64,000 bases of DNA from Deltaproteobacteria bacterium GWA2_38_16. GTDB taxonomy: Bacteria; Bdellovibrionota; JACOXK01; 2-02-FULL-40-11. A program made the translations under genes and the position numbers. Where the stretch lies: assembly GCA_001797335.1 (NCBI GenBank), contig MGPE01000015.1:62001-126000 (forward strand), given 5' to 3'. The first letter of the stretch is position 1; each line of letters opens with the position of its first letter. This document shows, piece by piece, positions 1-8,022 of the stretch. Below the pieces are notes generated by a model that saw nothing but the letters and a program-made list of their open reading frames with translations, made no database searches and was not told the DNA's origin.

Positions 1-25
1 ATGACGTCGTCATGATTCCTTATTA

Positions 26-2281
26 TTATAATTTAGCAAAATAATTCATCGCAGAGCCAGCCTTAAACCACCCAATTTGCTCTGCTGTTAGAGAATGCGC
101 TAATTGAATTCGTTCTCTTTTTTTATCGTCAGAATGATAGATTTCGCAGTCTACTTGAGACCCCGGTTTTAAATTTTTCAAATTAAAAAGAGAAATAAAA
201 TCCCGACTTCTTATTTTTTCATAATCTTCTTTATGCACAAACGTTAAGGGTAAAATTCCTTGTTTTTTAAGATTGGTTTCATGAATGCGCGCAAAACTTT
301 TTACAATAACCGTTTTACACCCCAAGTACCGAGGGGACATGGCTGCATGTTCCCGACTAGAACCTTCCCCATAATTTTCATCTCCAATCACAACCCATCC
401 CAATTTATGAGAACGATATTCACGGGCAATGCCACTTAAGGGCTGATTTTTTTCTGTGTTATTAATGTTAATACCCGTCCCTGGATCTGTCGTAAATTCA
501 TTTTGTGCTCCGATAAACATATTGTCTGAGATTTTGTCCAGATGCCCTCGATATTTTAGCCACGGACCTGCGGGAGAAATATGATCTGTCGTACATTTGC
601 CCTTCGCTTTTAAGAGTACCGGAAGTTCTGTAAAATCTGCTCCATCCCATTCTTCAAAGGGTTTTAAAAGTTGAAGACGTTCACTTTTAGGGCTTACCAC
701 AATTTCAATAGGCTCGTCTTTATCTGGAGGAGCAAAATAATTCACCGCTTTATCGGAAAAACCTTTTTCCGGGACTTCTTCAGAAATAGCCGGAGGGTTA
801 AATTCTTGTAACGGATTAAAAGCCAAGCTTCCTCCAAAACTCATCGCCATCACAATCTCTGGGCTCGCAATAAAAGCCAAGGTTTCAGGATTTCCATCAT
901 TCCGTCTAGGGAAATTTCGATTAAAGGAGGTTAAGATAGAATTACTTTTTCCCTTTTGCATATCGTCTCTTTTCCATTGCCCAATACACGGCCCACACGC
1001 ATTAGCAAGTACAACCCCTCCCACGGATTCTAAAATATCCACAAAACCATCTCGCTTAATAGTCTCATAAATCATTTCACTGCCCGGGCTAATCAACAGC
1101 TGTGTCTTCACTTTTAGCTTTTTCTTCAAAGCCTGCTTTGCAATATCAACAACTCTGGATAAGTCTTCATAAGAAGAATTCGTACAGCTCCCAATAAGAC
1201 AAGCAGAGAGTTTTTGGGGATAATTATTTTTTTGAGCATCTTGGGCCAACTTTGAAATACTTCTAGCCACATCCGGTGAATGAGGCCCCACTACATGGGG
1301 CTCTAGCTCTGAGAGATTAATTTCAATAATTTTAGAAAAATATTTTTGGGGTTCTTTTTCAACTTCAGCATCTATAACTAAAAGTTCTTCTTTATATTTA
1401 TTTGATAATTTTGCGATATCACTTCTATTTGTTGATTTTAAATAAAGCTCCGTGTGGCTATCGTAGGGGAATATCGAAGTTGTGGCCCCTAGCTCTGCTC
1501 CCATATTGGTAATGGTTGCTTTTCCAGTTGCAGAAATGGAAGTGGTCCCAGGACCAAAATATTCAATAATGCAATTGGTGCCACCTTTCGTTGTAAGAAA
1601 CTCACACACTTTTAAAATAATGTCTTTAGGCGCTGTCCAGCCACTGAGTTTTCCTGTCAGGTGAACTCCAATAAGTCTAGGATTTGCCACTTCAAAATGA
1701 GATCCCGCCATCACTTCTGCCGCATCTGCTCCCCCCACACCAATGGCAATCATTGAAAGTCCGCCCGCATTAGGCGTATGCGAATCAGTCCCAATCACGA
1801 ATCCACCGGGATACGCATATTGCTCTAAAAACACTTGATGAATAATTCCAGATCCAGGTCCCCAAAATCCCATCCCATATTTTGCGGCTGCAGATTTTAA
1901 AAAATCATATACTTCTTTATTCATTTCAATGGCGGCTTGAATATCTTTTCTTGCCCCTTGATAGGCCTGAATTAAATGATCACAGTGTATAGTAGATTTT
2001 ACAGCCGTTTTTTTTCGCCCAGACTGCATAAATTGAAGAATAGCCATTTGAGCCGTGGCATCTTGCATGCACACACGATCAGGCTGAAGCTGTAAAATAG
2101 TTCCAATATCTAAAACTTGGTTTTTGGGATTTGTTAAATGACCAAAGACAACTTTTTCAGCTAACGTAAGAGGACGATTTAAACGTTTTCGAATGGTTTT
2201 AAGATTGTGTTCTATAGTTTCATAGGTTTTTTCAACCAATCCAACAGTGGTTGAAACCGTATCTCTTTTTTCCTTGGCCAT
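26..2281 (-). CDS. acn: Aconitate hydratase, mitochondrial-type (751 aa)
   Basis: Aconitase interconverts citrate and isocitrate in the cytoplasmic TCA cycle using a [4Fe-4S] cluster. The three cluster cysteines are visible in GSCTNSS (near residue 360) and ACGPCIG (near 425-428). The swivel-domain motif GEGSSREHAA near residue 640 carries the catalytic Ser/Arg. The length of about 750 residues and the motif spacing match the mitochondrial-type aconitases rather than the longer AcnA or AcnB. An in-frame ATG lies 48 nt further upstream (2329). I chose 2281 because GGGAG sits 7 nt before it and the first 16 residues of the long form are Lys-rich and unlike the family. It is divergent from the thiolase-like operon, with about 110 bp between starts. 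Confidence 0.95.
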   Translation of the reverse strand: MAKEKRDTVSTTVGLVEKTYETIEHNLKTIRKRLNRPLTLAEKVVFGHLTNPKNQVLDIGTILQLQPDRVCMQDATAQMAILQFMQSGRKKTAVKSTIHCDHLIQAYQGARKDIQAAIEMNKEVYDFLKSAAAKYGMGFWGPGSGIIHQVFLEQYAYPGGFVIGTDSHTPNAGGLSMIAIGVGGADAAEVMAGSHFEVANPRLIGVHLTGKLSGWTAPKDIILKVCEFLTTKGGTNCIIEYFGPGTTSISATGKATITNMGAELGATTSIFPYDSHTELYLKSTNRSDIAKLSNKYKEELLVIDAEVEKEPQKYFSKIIEINLSELEPHVVGPHSPDVARSISKLAQDAQKNNYPQKLSACLIGSCTNSSYEDLSRVVDIAKQALKKKLKVKTQLLISPGSEMIYETIKRDGFVDILESVGGVVLANACGPCIGQWKRDDMQKGKSNSILTSFNRNFPRRNDGNPETLAFIASPEIVMAMSFGGSLAFNPLQEFNPPAISEEVPEKGFSDKAVNYFAPPDKDEPIEIVVSPKSERLQLLKPFEEWDGADFTELPVLLKAKGKCTTDHISPAGPWLKYRGHLDKISDNMFIGAQNEFTTDPGTGININNTEKNQPLSGIAREYRSHKLGWVVIGDENYGEGSSREHAAMSPRYLGCKTVIVKSFARIHETNLKKQGILPLTFVHKEDYEKIRSRDFISLFNLKNLKPGSQVDCEIYHSDDKKRERIQLAHSLTAEQIGWFKAGSAMNYFAKL

Positions 2282-2391
2282 GATTTTGCTCCCTTTTTTG
2301 GTGATAGCATTTTTTGCTTTTATGGACAAGGTTTTCTGTAATCAAAATATTCTTGCATTTGAATCTCAAATGGAGATATGAAATTTTGACT

Positions 2392-3546
2392 ATGGCAGAT
2401 AAAGTTGCAATTATTGGCGTAGGCTATACACCTCCGAGACCCCTCACCCCAGACGTCTCTTATAAAGAAATGACGTATGAGGCTGCGGTTAAAAGTTATC
2501 ATGATGCTAATCTGTCCTCTCACAAAGATATTGATGGTTTTGTTACCTGCGCAGAAGATCTTTTAGAAGGTACGTCCATTTTTGATGAGTACACGCCCGA
2601 TCAACTGGGTGCCGTTCAAAAACCCATGCATACGATTAGTGGCGATGCTCTCTATGGAATTGCTACAGCCTACATGAAAATTAAAACAGGGCTCATGAAT
2701 ATTGTGGTTGTAGAAGCTCACTCTAAAGCTTCTAACATTAAAACCCTCCCTCATATTTTAAATTATGCCGTAGATCCCATTTTAAATCGCCCGCTTAATC
2801 TTCATCCGTATTATATTGCAGGGCTAGAGATGCAAAGCTTTTTAGCTCAAACCAAAACCACACCTGAGCAGTGCGCATCTGTTGTTGTTAAAAATAAAAA
2901 AAATGCTTTGCGCAATGACTTAAGCTGTTTTGGGGCCAATCTTACCCTTCAAGAAGTGTTAAATTCTGCTCAAACATTTTCGCCTCTTACAAAACTTCAA
3001 ACGGTAGATCATGTCGATGGGGCCATTGTTTTTGTCTTGGCATCTGAAAAAACAGCTAAAAAACTTCATAAAAAACCCATTTGGGTTAAAGGATGTGGAT
3101 GGATTTCTGATTCCCCTACCCTAGAAACCAGGAATTGGGATGAATGCGATTATGCCAAGCTCTCCAGCAAAATGGCCTATAAACAAGCTGGGATTAAAAA
3201 TCCCAGAACACAAATCGATTTTTTTGAAGTAGACGATACGTTTTCTTATAAAGAACTTCAGCATCTAGAAGCCATTGGCGTTTATAAAAAAGGCACGGCA
3301 GGAGAAGCATGTCTTAAAGGAGATTTAAATCCCACTGGAAAAACTCCGGTCAATGTTTCTGGAGGAAGTTTAGGAATAGGATCACTTCTGGAAGCCTCTG
3401 GAGGATTTAGAATTTTAGAAATCATAAAACAACTTCGAGGAGAAGCAGGCGTAAGACAGCTTAAGAAAAATAAAACAGCTTTAGCACTGGCGTGGCGTGG
3501 AATTCCCACGGCCTCGGGTGCCTGTGTTATTTTGGCCACGAAATAG
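2392..3546 (+). CDS. Thiolase-fold protein A, SCP-2-like, without catalytic residues (384 aa)
   Basis: The N-terminus (KVAIIGVGYTP) and C-terminus (SGGSLGIG, QLRGEAGVRQ) identify the SCP-2/archaeal-type thiolase superfamily, acting on acyl-CoA. The usual nucleophile motif (CASG) reads TISG here, so Cys is replaced. The His of the usual EVHDAF motif is Asp (EVDDTF), and the His of the usual GHP motif is Ser (GIGSLLEASG). Classical Claisen condensation or thiolysis is therefore unlikely. The family also contains thiolase-fold aldolases and non-catalytic partners that bind DUF35 proteins. It is first in an operon with a paralogue and two DUF35 genes. Start is ATG 2392; GGAG lies 16 nt upstream, so an upstream TTG at 2386 is an alternative. 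Confidence 0.85.
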   Translation: MADKVAIIGVGYTPPRPLTPDVSYKEMTYEAAVKSYHDANLSSHKDIDGFVTCAEDLLEGTSIFDEYTPDQLGAVQKPMHTISGDALYGIATAYMKIKTGLMNIVVVEAHSKASNIKTLPHILNYAVDPILNRPLNLHPYYIAGLEMQSFLAQTKTTPEQCASVVVKNKKNALRNDLSCFGANLTLQEVLNSAQTFSPLTKLQTVDHVDGAIVFVLASEKTAKKLHKKPIWVKGCGWISDSPTLETRNWDECDYAKLSSKMAYKQAGIKNPRTQIDFFEVDDTFSYKELQHLEAIGVYKKGTAGEACLKGDLNPTGKTPVNVSGGSLGIGSLLEASGGFRILEIIKQLRGEAGVRQLKKNKTALALAWRGIPTASGACVILATK

Positions 3547-3557
3547 GAAGATAATTT

Positions 3558-4724
3558 ATGGGAGTAAAAGGAAAAGTTGCAATCGTCGGAGCGGGACTTA
3601 CAAAATTTGTTCGTCGCGCGCAAGAAACTCCAAAAGAATTGGCCTTTGAAGCAGCCCGAGCGGCTTTAGATTCTGCCGGAATGACTCTAGATGATATTGA
3701 TTGTGTCATTCACGGCACTGCTCCAGATGCTTTTGATGGTCTTCACATGAAAGGTGAGTATTTGCTCGATGGCAGTGGCGGTTGGAAAAAACCTTACATG
3801 AGGGGCTATGTAGGAGGCGGCACAGGAGTGTTTGCGCCCATTCAAGGATGGTATCAATTATCCTCTGGTCTTTTTGAAACCGCCTTGGTGGTTTGCGAAG
3901 AAAAAATGTCTTCTTGCATGCCCCATCCTCAAGGTGCCTTTCTAACCATTTTTGATAATTTAACGGAACGCCCGTTGAAACCCAATTTGCTTTGGATTTT
4001 TGCACTTGAAATGAACCGCTACATGCAAACCTATGGAATTTCGGTTAAAGACATTGCCCATGTATCGGTAAAAAATAAAAATAATGCCCTACTTCACCCA
4101 GCCGCACAATTGGGAAAAGAAATCACGCTAGATGAAGTATTAAATTCAGAAGTTTTGGCCTGGCCTGTTCACCGAGAGATGGTTTCTCCTACCAGTGACG
4201 GAGCCTGTGCTGTTATTTTAGCTACCGAAAAAAGAGCCAAAAAAATTACAAATAAACCCGTGTGGATCAAAGGCGTGGGTTGGAATTTAGATTCCTCTTA
4301 TTGGACCAATCGAGATTTGGCCTATCCACAATACGTTGAAAATGCGGCACGTATGGCCTACAAAATGGCCGGTATTAAAGAACCCAGAAAAGAAATTAAT
4401 ATTGTAGAACCCTACGATCCATTTGCGTATAAAGAACTGCATCACTTAGAAGGACTTTTATTGGCTGACCGTGGCAAAGCCCCACAACTGGCGATCGATG
4501 GAATTTCCTTAAGAACCGGAAATATGCCGGTATGTCCCTCAGGGGGACTTTTAGGGGTAGGAAATCCCATTGCGGCAGCAGGGCTTATGAAAATTTGTGA
4601 ACTCTTTTGGCAATTAAGAGGAGAAGCTGGCCCAAGACAAGTTCCGGGGAAACCCAAAACGGGCCTTGCACAAGCCTGGGGAGATCTGATGCAGGTGGGC
4701 ACGGTCTGTGTCGTTGGCATATAG
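3558..4724 (+). CDS. Thiolase-fold protein B, SCP-2-like, without catalytic residues (388 aa)
   Basis: This is a paralogue of the preceding gene: KVAIVGAGLTKF at the N-terminus, PSGGLLGVGNPIAAAG and QLRGEAGPRQVPG at the C-terminus. The nucleophile region reads YVGGGTG where CASGG is expected. The first catalytic His is Tyr (EPYDPF) and the second is Asn (VGNPIAAAG). It lies 11 nt after protein A, with AGGAAG 8 nt before the ATG, so the two are almost certainly cotranscribed and may form a heteromer. Systems of this layout include steroid side-chain aldolases (Ltp2 with ChsH2) and benzylsuccinate-pathway BbsA/BbsB. The substrate here cannot be deduced from sequence. Confidence 0.85.
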   Translation: MGVKGKVAIVGAGLTKFVRRAQETPKELAFEAARAALDSAGMTLDDIDCVIHGTAPDAFDGLHMKGEYLLDGSGGWKKPYMRGYVGGGTGVFAPIQGWYQLSSGLFETALVVCEEKMSSCMPHPQGAFLTIFDNLTERPLKPNLLWIFALEMNRYMQTYGISVKDIAHVSVKNKNNALLHPAAQLGKEITLDEVLNSEVLAWPVHREMVSPTSDGACAVILATEKRAKKITNKPVWIKGVGWNLDSSYWTNRDLAYPQYVENAARMAYKMAGIKEPRKEINIVEPYDPFAYKELHHLEGLLLADRGKAPQLAIDGISLRTGNMPVCPSGGLLGVGNPIAAAGLMKICELFWQLRGEAGPRQVPGKPKTGLAQAWGDLMQVGTVCVVGI

Positions 4725-4736
4725 GGGAGTATAACG

Positions 4737-5228
4737 ATGGAAGTTAAAGGAACAACCATTTCAAAACAAGATATCGAAAGCGGAAAAGTTCTTTTCACGA
4801 AAGGCGATCCCAATGCCCATTACACGTGGGACACCGGCATTGGTATTGGCCGCTATTTAGAGGGTTTAAGAGAAGGAAAAATTTGGGGAACCTATTGTAA
4901 AAAATGTAACAGAACAGTGGTTCCTCCGCGCGTTTTTTGTGAACTGTGTTTTTCTCCCGTAATCGAGTGGAAACAGTTAAAAGACACAGGCATTATTAAC
5001 ACCTTTTCCATTTGCTATGTGAACTGGGATGCCTCTCGGGTAGAAACCCCACATCTTCCAGCGGTGATTGAAATTGATGGCGCTTCGAAAGGCTGCGGGA
5101 TTTTACACGTGTTAGATGAAGTAAACCCAAAAGAAATTCATGTGGGAATGAAAGTAAAAGCCGTGTGGAAGCGACCTGAGGAGAGAACAGGTTCAATTTT
5201 AGATATACAGTATTTTAAACCCTACTAG
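4737..5228 (+). CDS. DUF35 zinc-ribbon/OB-fold protein 1 (163 aa)
   Basis: DUF35 proteins carry an N-terminal rubredoxin-like zinc ribbon and a C-terminal OB fold, and they bind thiolase-fold partners to form the acyl-CoA site. The ribbon cysteines are visible as CKKC (near residues 54-57) and CELC (near 69-72). The OB part ends in the typical GSILDIQYF. GGGGAG lies just before the ATG and the gene is 12 nt after thiolase-like protein B. The acidic and aromatic N-terminal extension (residues 1-50) is longer than the minimal family and is shared in part by the second DUF35 gene. The job is inferred from partner genes: a scaffold or acyl-CoA channel for the two thiolase-like proteins. Confidence 0.88.
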   Translation: MEVKGTTISKQDIESGKVLFTKGDPNAHYTWDTGIGIGRYLEGLREGKIWGTYCKKCNRTVVPPRVFCELCFSPVIEWKQLKDTGIINTFSICYVNWDASRVETPHLPAVIEIDGASKGCGILHVLDEVNPKEIHVGMKVKAVWKRPEERTGSILDIQYFKPY

Positions 5229-5234
5229 TTACCC

Positions 5235-5288
5235 GTCATCCTGAGCAAAGCGAAGGATCTAGAGATTCTTCACTTTGTTCAGAATGAC
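5235..5288. repeat. Type-1 palindromic repeat, complete copy
   Basis: The two half-sites are a near-perfect inverted repeat. The left arm starts GTCATCCTGAGC and ends GAAGGATCT. The right arm read on the other strand starts GTCATTCTGAAC and ends GAAGAATCT. The four differences between arms are all C/T or G/A, so the transcript can still fold with G-U pairs. It sits between the two DUF35 genes, and the ribosome-binding site of the second (AGGAG) follows directly. Related copies are at 10735, 17184, 17640, 31394 and 50174. Confidence 0.85.
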
Positions 5289-5304
5289 AAATTAGGAGAA
5301 AAGG

Positions 5305-5781
5305 ATGTCAATCTTAGAACGAAATTTAGAAAATCAAAAAATTAAATCTGTTGCTGGTAGCATGCTGGTTACCAATCTCTACACCGCTGGCATCGGAGGA
5401 GAATTCTTTTTAAGAGCCTTAAAAGACAAGGGAGAAATCGTAGGAAGTCATTGCGAAACCTGTAAAAAAACATTTCTACCGGCTCGTCTTTTTTGCGAGC
5501 GATGTTTAAGTCGCTTGACCCAAACCAAAGCAGCTCCTCAAGAGGGAACCTTAAAAAGTTTTACAAAGGTTTATATAGACTTAGATGGAAAATCTTTAGA
5601 AAAACCAGAGCTCATTGGTTTTGTTACCTTTAAAGGTTTTGAAGGCGGCCTTATTCACAGAATTTTTTCAAAAGATGAAAAGAAGTTAAAAGTAGGCGTA
5701 AAAGTAAAAGCGGTGTTTGAAGCTCCTCAAAAACGAAAAGGCTCCATTTTGGATATCACTCACTTTGAAAGCCAATTATAA
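5305..5781 (+). CDS. DUF35 zinc-ribbon/OB-fold protein 2 (158 aa)
   Basis: A second DUF35 protein: zinc-ribbon cysteines CETC (near residues 50-53) and CERC (near 65-68), then an OB fold ending GSILDITHFES. AGGAG lies 7 nt before the ATG. It follows DUF35 protein 1 after a 76-nt gap occupied by a palindromic repeat, which may attenuate or stabilise the downstream message. Two DUF35 and two thiolase-like genes suggest either two heterodimers or one four-subunit complex. The 3' end overlaps the convergent small membrane-protein gene by 22 bp. Confidence 0.88.
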   Translation: MSILERNLENQKIKSVAGSMLVTNLYTAGIGGEFFLRALKDKGEIVGSHCETCKKTFLPARLFCERCLSRLTQTKAAPQEGTLKSFTKVYIDLDGKSLEKPELIGFVTFKGFEGGLIHRIFSKDEKKLKVGVKVKAVFEAPQKRKGSILDITHFESQL

Positions 5782-6011
5782 AGCCACCCAAAAACAGCAC
5801 CGCAAAAAAGTCCATCCAAAAAACCCCAAACAAGTCCAATCGCAGATCCTACATAAGTTAAAGCATATCCGGCATAGAAAGGCTTAAAACTTTCTAAAAG
5901 ACCGTTCGAGACTTCCCCTCTCCACACTACCCATACGGTCATTAGAAAAAGAGACGCTCCCCAAAATATTCCGCAGGTTAAGGCAAAGGCTTTGACATTT
6001 AGTTTCATCAT
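5760..6011 (-). CDS. Small two-helix membrane protein, holin-like family (83 aa)
   Basis: The protein has two hydrophobic segments: residues 8-29 (FALTCGIFWGASLFLMTVWV) and about 50-78 (TYVGSAIGLVWGFLDGLFCG onward). This GxxxG/WGFxDG pattern resembles a small membrane family that databases often call bacteriophage holin although it is chromosomal in many Proteobacteria. No phage genes are nearby, so a lytic role is not supported. The start could be either of two adjacent ATGs. It converges on and overlaps the second DUF35 gene. Confidence 0.65.
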   Translation of the reverse strand: MMKLNVKAFALTCGIFWGASLFLMTVWVVWRGEVSNGLLESFKPFYAGYALTYVGSAIGLVWGFLDGLFCGAVFGWLYNWLSK

Positions 6012-6037
6012 CTTGAACAGTAGATAAAAAAGGGTAT

Positions 6038-6493
6038 CTATTTAGTCAGATTACACTGTGTGTAATACGTTGTCCCATCTTTTAATTCTACAGTACTTAA
6101 AAGAGACTGATCTTCTTCTTCGGTGTCATCCTTTTTTTGAAAAAGGGCAAGATTGGCAATGACAGATTCTTCATCTTTGGGAACGGCTTGAAGTGTGGGT
6201 ACTAAAATATCATCAAAGTAGGCATTTACGGCTACTTTTTCTTGTTCCAATATTGTTTCTCCTCGGGTGGTTGAAATTCTTATAGACAGTTTCCCTGCTC
6301 CCATAAAAGCGCCATTGGGCTGTTTTTTAAGTTTTACAAGACCGCTGATGGCAACTGCGGGTGCGCCAGGTCGCTGACTTAAGGGTTGACAATCAACAGA
6401 AAGAGAGATGGGTTTTTCTGCGCTATACGCATTTGCTCCGAAAAATAAAAGACTCATAACGAGTGATAAGAGGACACTTTTTTTAATATTCAT
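6038..6493 (-). CDS. Secreted protein of unknown function (151 aa)
   Basis: I do not recognise the family. A clear signal peptide (residues 1-24, basic start, hydrophobic core, cleavage after AYS-A) precedes a mature domain with two cysteines (near residues 35 and 147), which could form a disulfide joining the two ends. The middle is mostly beta-like and there is an acidic stretch (KKDDTEEEDQ) near 120. AGGAG lies 7 nt before the ATG. The location is probably periplasmic. It stands alone between the small membrane-protein gene and the BrnTA cassette. Confidence 0.7.
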   Translation of the reverse strand: MNIKKSVLLSLVMSLLFFGANAYSAEKPISLSVDCQPLSQRPGAPAVAISGLVKLKKQPNGAFMGAGKLSIRISTTRGETILEQEKVAVNAYFDDILVPTLQAVPKDEESVIANLALFQKKDDTEEEDQSLLSTVELKDGTTYYTQCNLTK

Positions 6494-6612
6494 ATTACTT
6501 CTCCTTTTTTGGTGGGACTTAGTCCCTTTGAAAAAATTTAATAATTTATATTGTTTACTTAAGCAATGTTTATTTTAGCTCAAAGTCCAAAGGGCTGAAG
6601 AATCTCAGAGTT

Positions 6613-6632
6613 CATGCTGGTAGTGACACCGT
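6613..6632. repeat. Left inverted repeat of the brnTA cassette
   Basis: CATGCTGGTAGTGACACCGT here matches the reverse complement of 7283-7302 at 18 of 20 positions. The pair brackets the toxin-antitoxin genes at a distance of about 690 bp, as expected for a small mobile cassette or MITE-like unit. No transposase lies between them. Confidence 0.6.
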
Positions 6633-6662
6633 AAAGAGCCGTTATCGCACTTTACTGAACAC

Positions 6663-6690
6663 TTGACTTTTCTTTAAAATAAACTACAAT
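6663..6690 (+). promoter_or_regulatory. brnTA promoter with probable operator repeats
   Basis: A TTGACT -35 (6663-6668), 16-nt spacer and TACAAT -10 (6685-6690) fit a housekeeping promoter. The start of transcription should fall at about 6697-6700, at or next to the brnT ATG, and no Shine-Dalgarno is present. TACAATGT occurs twice, at 6685-6692 and 6695-6702, which suits binding by the BrnA antitoxin. BrnA autorepression is known for the family; the assignment here is inference. Confidence 0.6.
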
Positions 6691-6699
6691 GTAGTTACA

Positions 6700-6984
6700 A
6701 TGTTGTTTGAATGGAATCACAAGAAGAATGTTTCAAACGTTAAGAAACACCATATCTCATTCGAGTTAGCAGCAAGTATTTTTGATGATCCCCTCCATCT
6801 TTCGGTTCTAGATGAAAAAAGACATACTGAAGAGAGGTGGATTACTTTGGGACAGTCGGCAACAGGAAAACTATTAGTGATTATACATACGTATAAAGAA
6901 ACCGTAGAGCATGAAGTAATTCGTATTATTTCTGCTCGTGAGGCTACAAAAAAGGAGACAAAACAATATGAAGAAGGAATATGA
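6700..6984 (+). CDS. brnT: BrnT-family ribonuclease toxin (94 aa)
   Basis: BrnT is a RelE-fold mRNA-cleaving toxin neutralised by BrnA. The family signature is visible throughout: FEWNHKKNVSNVKKHHISFE at the start, the DDP segment, EERWITLG, and RIISAREATKKE near the C-terminus. Length is normal for BrnT. The ATG at 6700 has no ribosome-binding site and lies about 10 nt after a good -10 box, so the mRNA is likely leaderless. The 3' end overlaps brnA by 17 nt, typical of a coupled toxin-antitoxin pair. The pair is flanked by 20-bp inverted repeats. Confidence 0.93.
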   Translation: MLFEWNHKKNVSNVKKHHISFELAASIFDDPLHLSVLDEKRHTEERWITLGQSATGKLLVIIHTYKETVEHEVIRIISAREATKKETKQYEEGI

Positions 6985-7195
6985 TTTTAAAAGTGCCGTT
7001 CGAGGGAAATTCTATCGATCCAAGAAAGTTCAAAAAACTTTAAGGATTGATAGCGACATTCTTGATTTTTATCAAGAACTGGCAAAAAAAGAAGGCATCC
7101 CCTATCAAACATTGATAAATCTAACCCTTCGTAAGTTTTCAGGAGAAGGTGGGGAATTAGTTATTTCTTCTAAGAAAAAAGCTGTTGGGGAGTGA
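6968..7195 (+). CDS. brnA: BrnA-type antitoxin, ribbon-helix-helix (75 aa)
   Basis: A basic DNA-binding protein that binds BrnT and the brnTA promoter. The ribbon-helix-helix segment reads KTLRIDSDILDFYQELAKKE followed by the turn GIPYQTLINLTLR, the usual BrnA pattern. I chose the ATG at 6968, not the upstream 6938 codon, because GGAG (inside the end of brnT) is correctly spaced before it and the MKKEYDF start fits the family. The C-terminal tail (ISSKKKAVGE) is short. Expected role: antitoxin and autorepressor. Confidence 0.9.
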   Translation: MKKEYDFKSAVRGKFYRSKKVQKTLRIDSDILDFYQELAKKEGIPYQTLINLTLRKFSGEGGELVISSKKKAVGE

Positions 7196-7235
7196 CATTT
7201 AGTGTTTAAAGGGGAAAGAGCCGTGTTTAATCCTA

Positions 7236-7262
7236 GATTGCCCGGGTCAAGCCCGGGATGAC
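7236..7262. repeat. Type-2 palindromic repeat (CCCGGG-TCAAG-CCCGGG-ATGAC)
   Basis: Perfect CCCGGGTCAAGCCCGGG hairpin followed by ATGAC. The same design, with variable stem bases, occurs at 33085, 40507 and 57276, and a relative at 47817. It lies inside the brnTA inverted-repeat bracket, downstream of brnA. Confidence 0.7.
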
Positions 7263-7282
7263 AAAGAAAAAATCGCAATGAC

Positions 7283-7302
7283 ACGGTGTCGATACCAGCA
7301 TG
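7283..7302. repeat. Right inverted repeat of the brnTA cassette
   Basis: ACGGTGTCGATACCAGCATG is the reverse complement of 6613-6632 with two mismatches. Together they delimit a unit of about 690 bp that holds only brnT, brnA and one type-2 repeat. Confidence 0.6.
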
Positions 7303-7433
7303 TTATCAACTCCATAAGTCCTTATCCTATACATCCACTACATTTTTCTTGCCCGGGTTCTTTATTTCACTTACAACTATTTTAGGTGTTGTAAAAAATA
7401 ATAAGGATAAAAAATCATAAGGGGGTATCGCAA

Positions 7434-8021
7434 GTGAAACAAAAAATGTTTGTAGGTATTTTGTTTTTGGTGTGCATGTCTTTTCCTGCGCTGGCCGATC
7501 ATTGGACGTCTTTATCTTGCCAGTGGAATGGAAATAATTACCAGCCCTATGACACTGTTCAAAGGCACTTTGTCGGAAAATTGGGATATGGATTTTCTCA
7601 ACTCGGAAAATGCAATGAGGCCATCTTTGCTTCCTACGAAGGCTTCGTGTGTAACTGGAATGGCAATAATTACCAACCCTATGAAGTCTGGAGAAATCTG
7701 GCCATGGGTAAAGAGGGATATGGTTTTTCAGCTCTCGAAAATTGCAATAAAACCGTCCACTATTCTCACAATGGGCTTTTGTGCCAATGGAATGGGAGTA
7801 ATTATCAGCCTTATTTTACACCCCAAAATCGTCCCGTTGGAAAAGAGGGCTATGGATTTATTGCCTTAGACCGCTGCGTACAATCTGTGCAATATTCTCG
7901 TTTTGATTTGGCCTGTAATTGGGCAGGAGCAAGCTATACCGCTTACGATACCTATACCAATGCCGTTATTGCAGAACGATTTTTAACACTAGAAGCGTGC
8001 AGCCGATATATTCATCCCTAG
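7434..8021 (+). CDS. Secreted protein of four tandem Cys/aromatic repeats (195 aa)
   Basis: A signal peptide (residues 1-22, cleavage after ALA) precedes four repeats of about 43 residues. Each has the pattern C-x-W-N-G-x-N-Y-Q-P-Y, a central GKxGYGF and a second Cys in LxxC. The fourth copy is diverged (CNWAGASYTAY, no GYGF). Each unit has two cysteines, so one disulfide per repeat is likely. I do not recognise a named family. Start is GTG 7434, with AGGGGG 8 nt upstream; an ATG at 7446 is possible but would shorten the basic signal region. The repetitive, Tyr/Trp-rich surface suggests a periplasmic or surface binding role, which is inference. Confidence 0.8.
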   Translation: MKQKMFVGILFLVCMSFPALADHWTSLSCQWNGNNYQPYDTVQRHFVGKLGYGFSQLGKCNEAIFASYEGFVCNWNGNNYQPYEVWRNLAMGKEGYGFSALENCNKTVHYSHNGLLCQWNGSNYQPYFTPQNRPVGKEGYGFIALDRCVQSVQYSRFDLACNWAGASYTAYDTYTNAVIAERFLTLEACSRYIHP

Positions 8022-8022
8022 A

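Noticed and set aside
5760..6011. Phage or prophage signal from the holin-like protein
   Set aside because: No phage structural, lysis or integrase genes are nearby.
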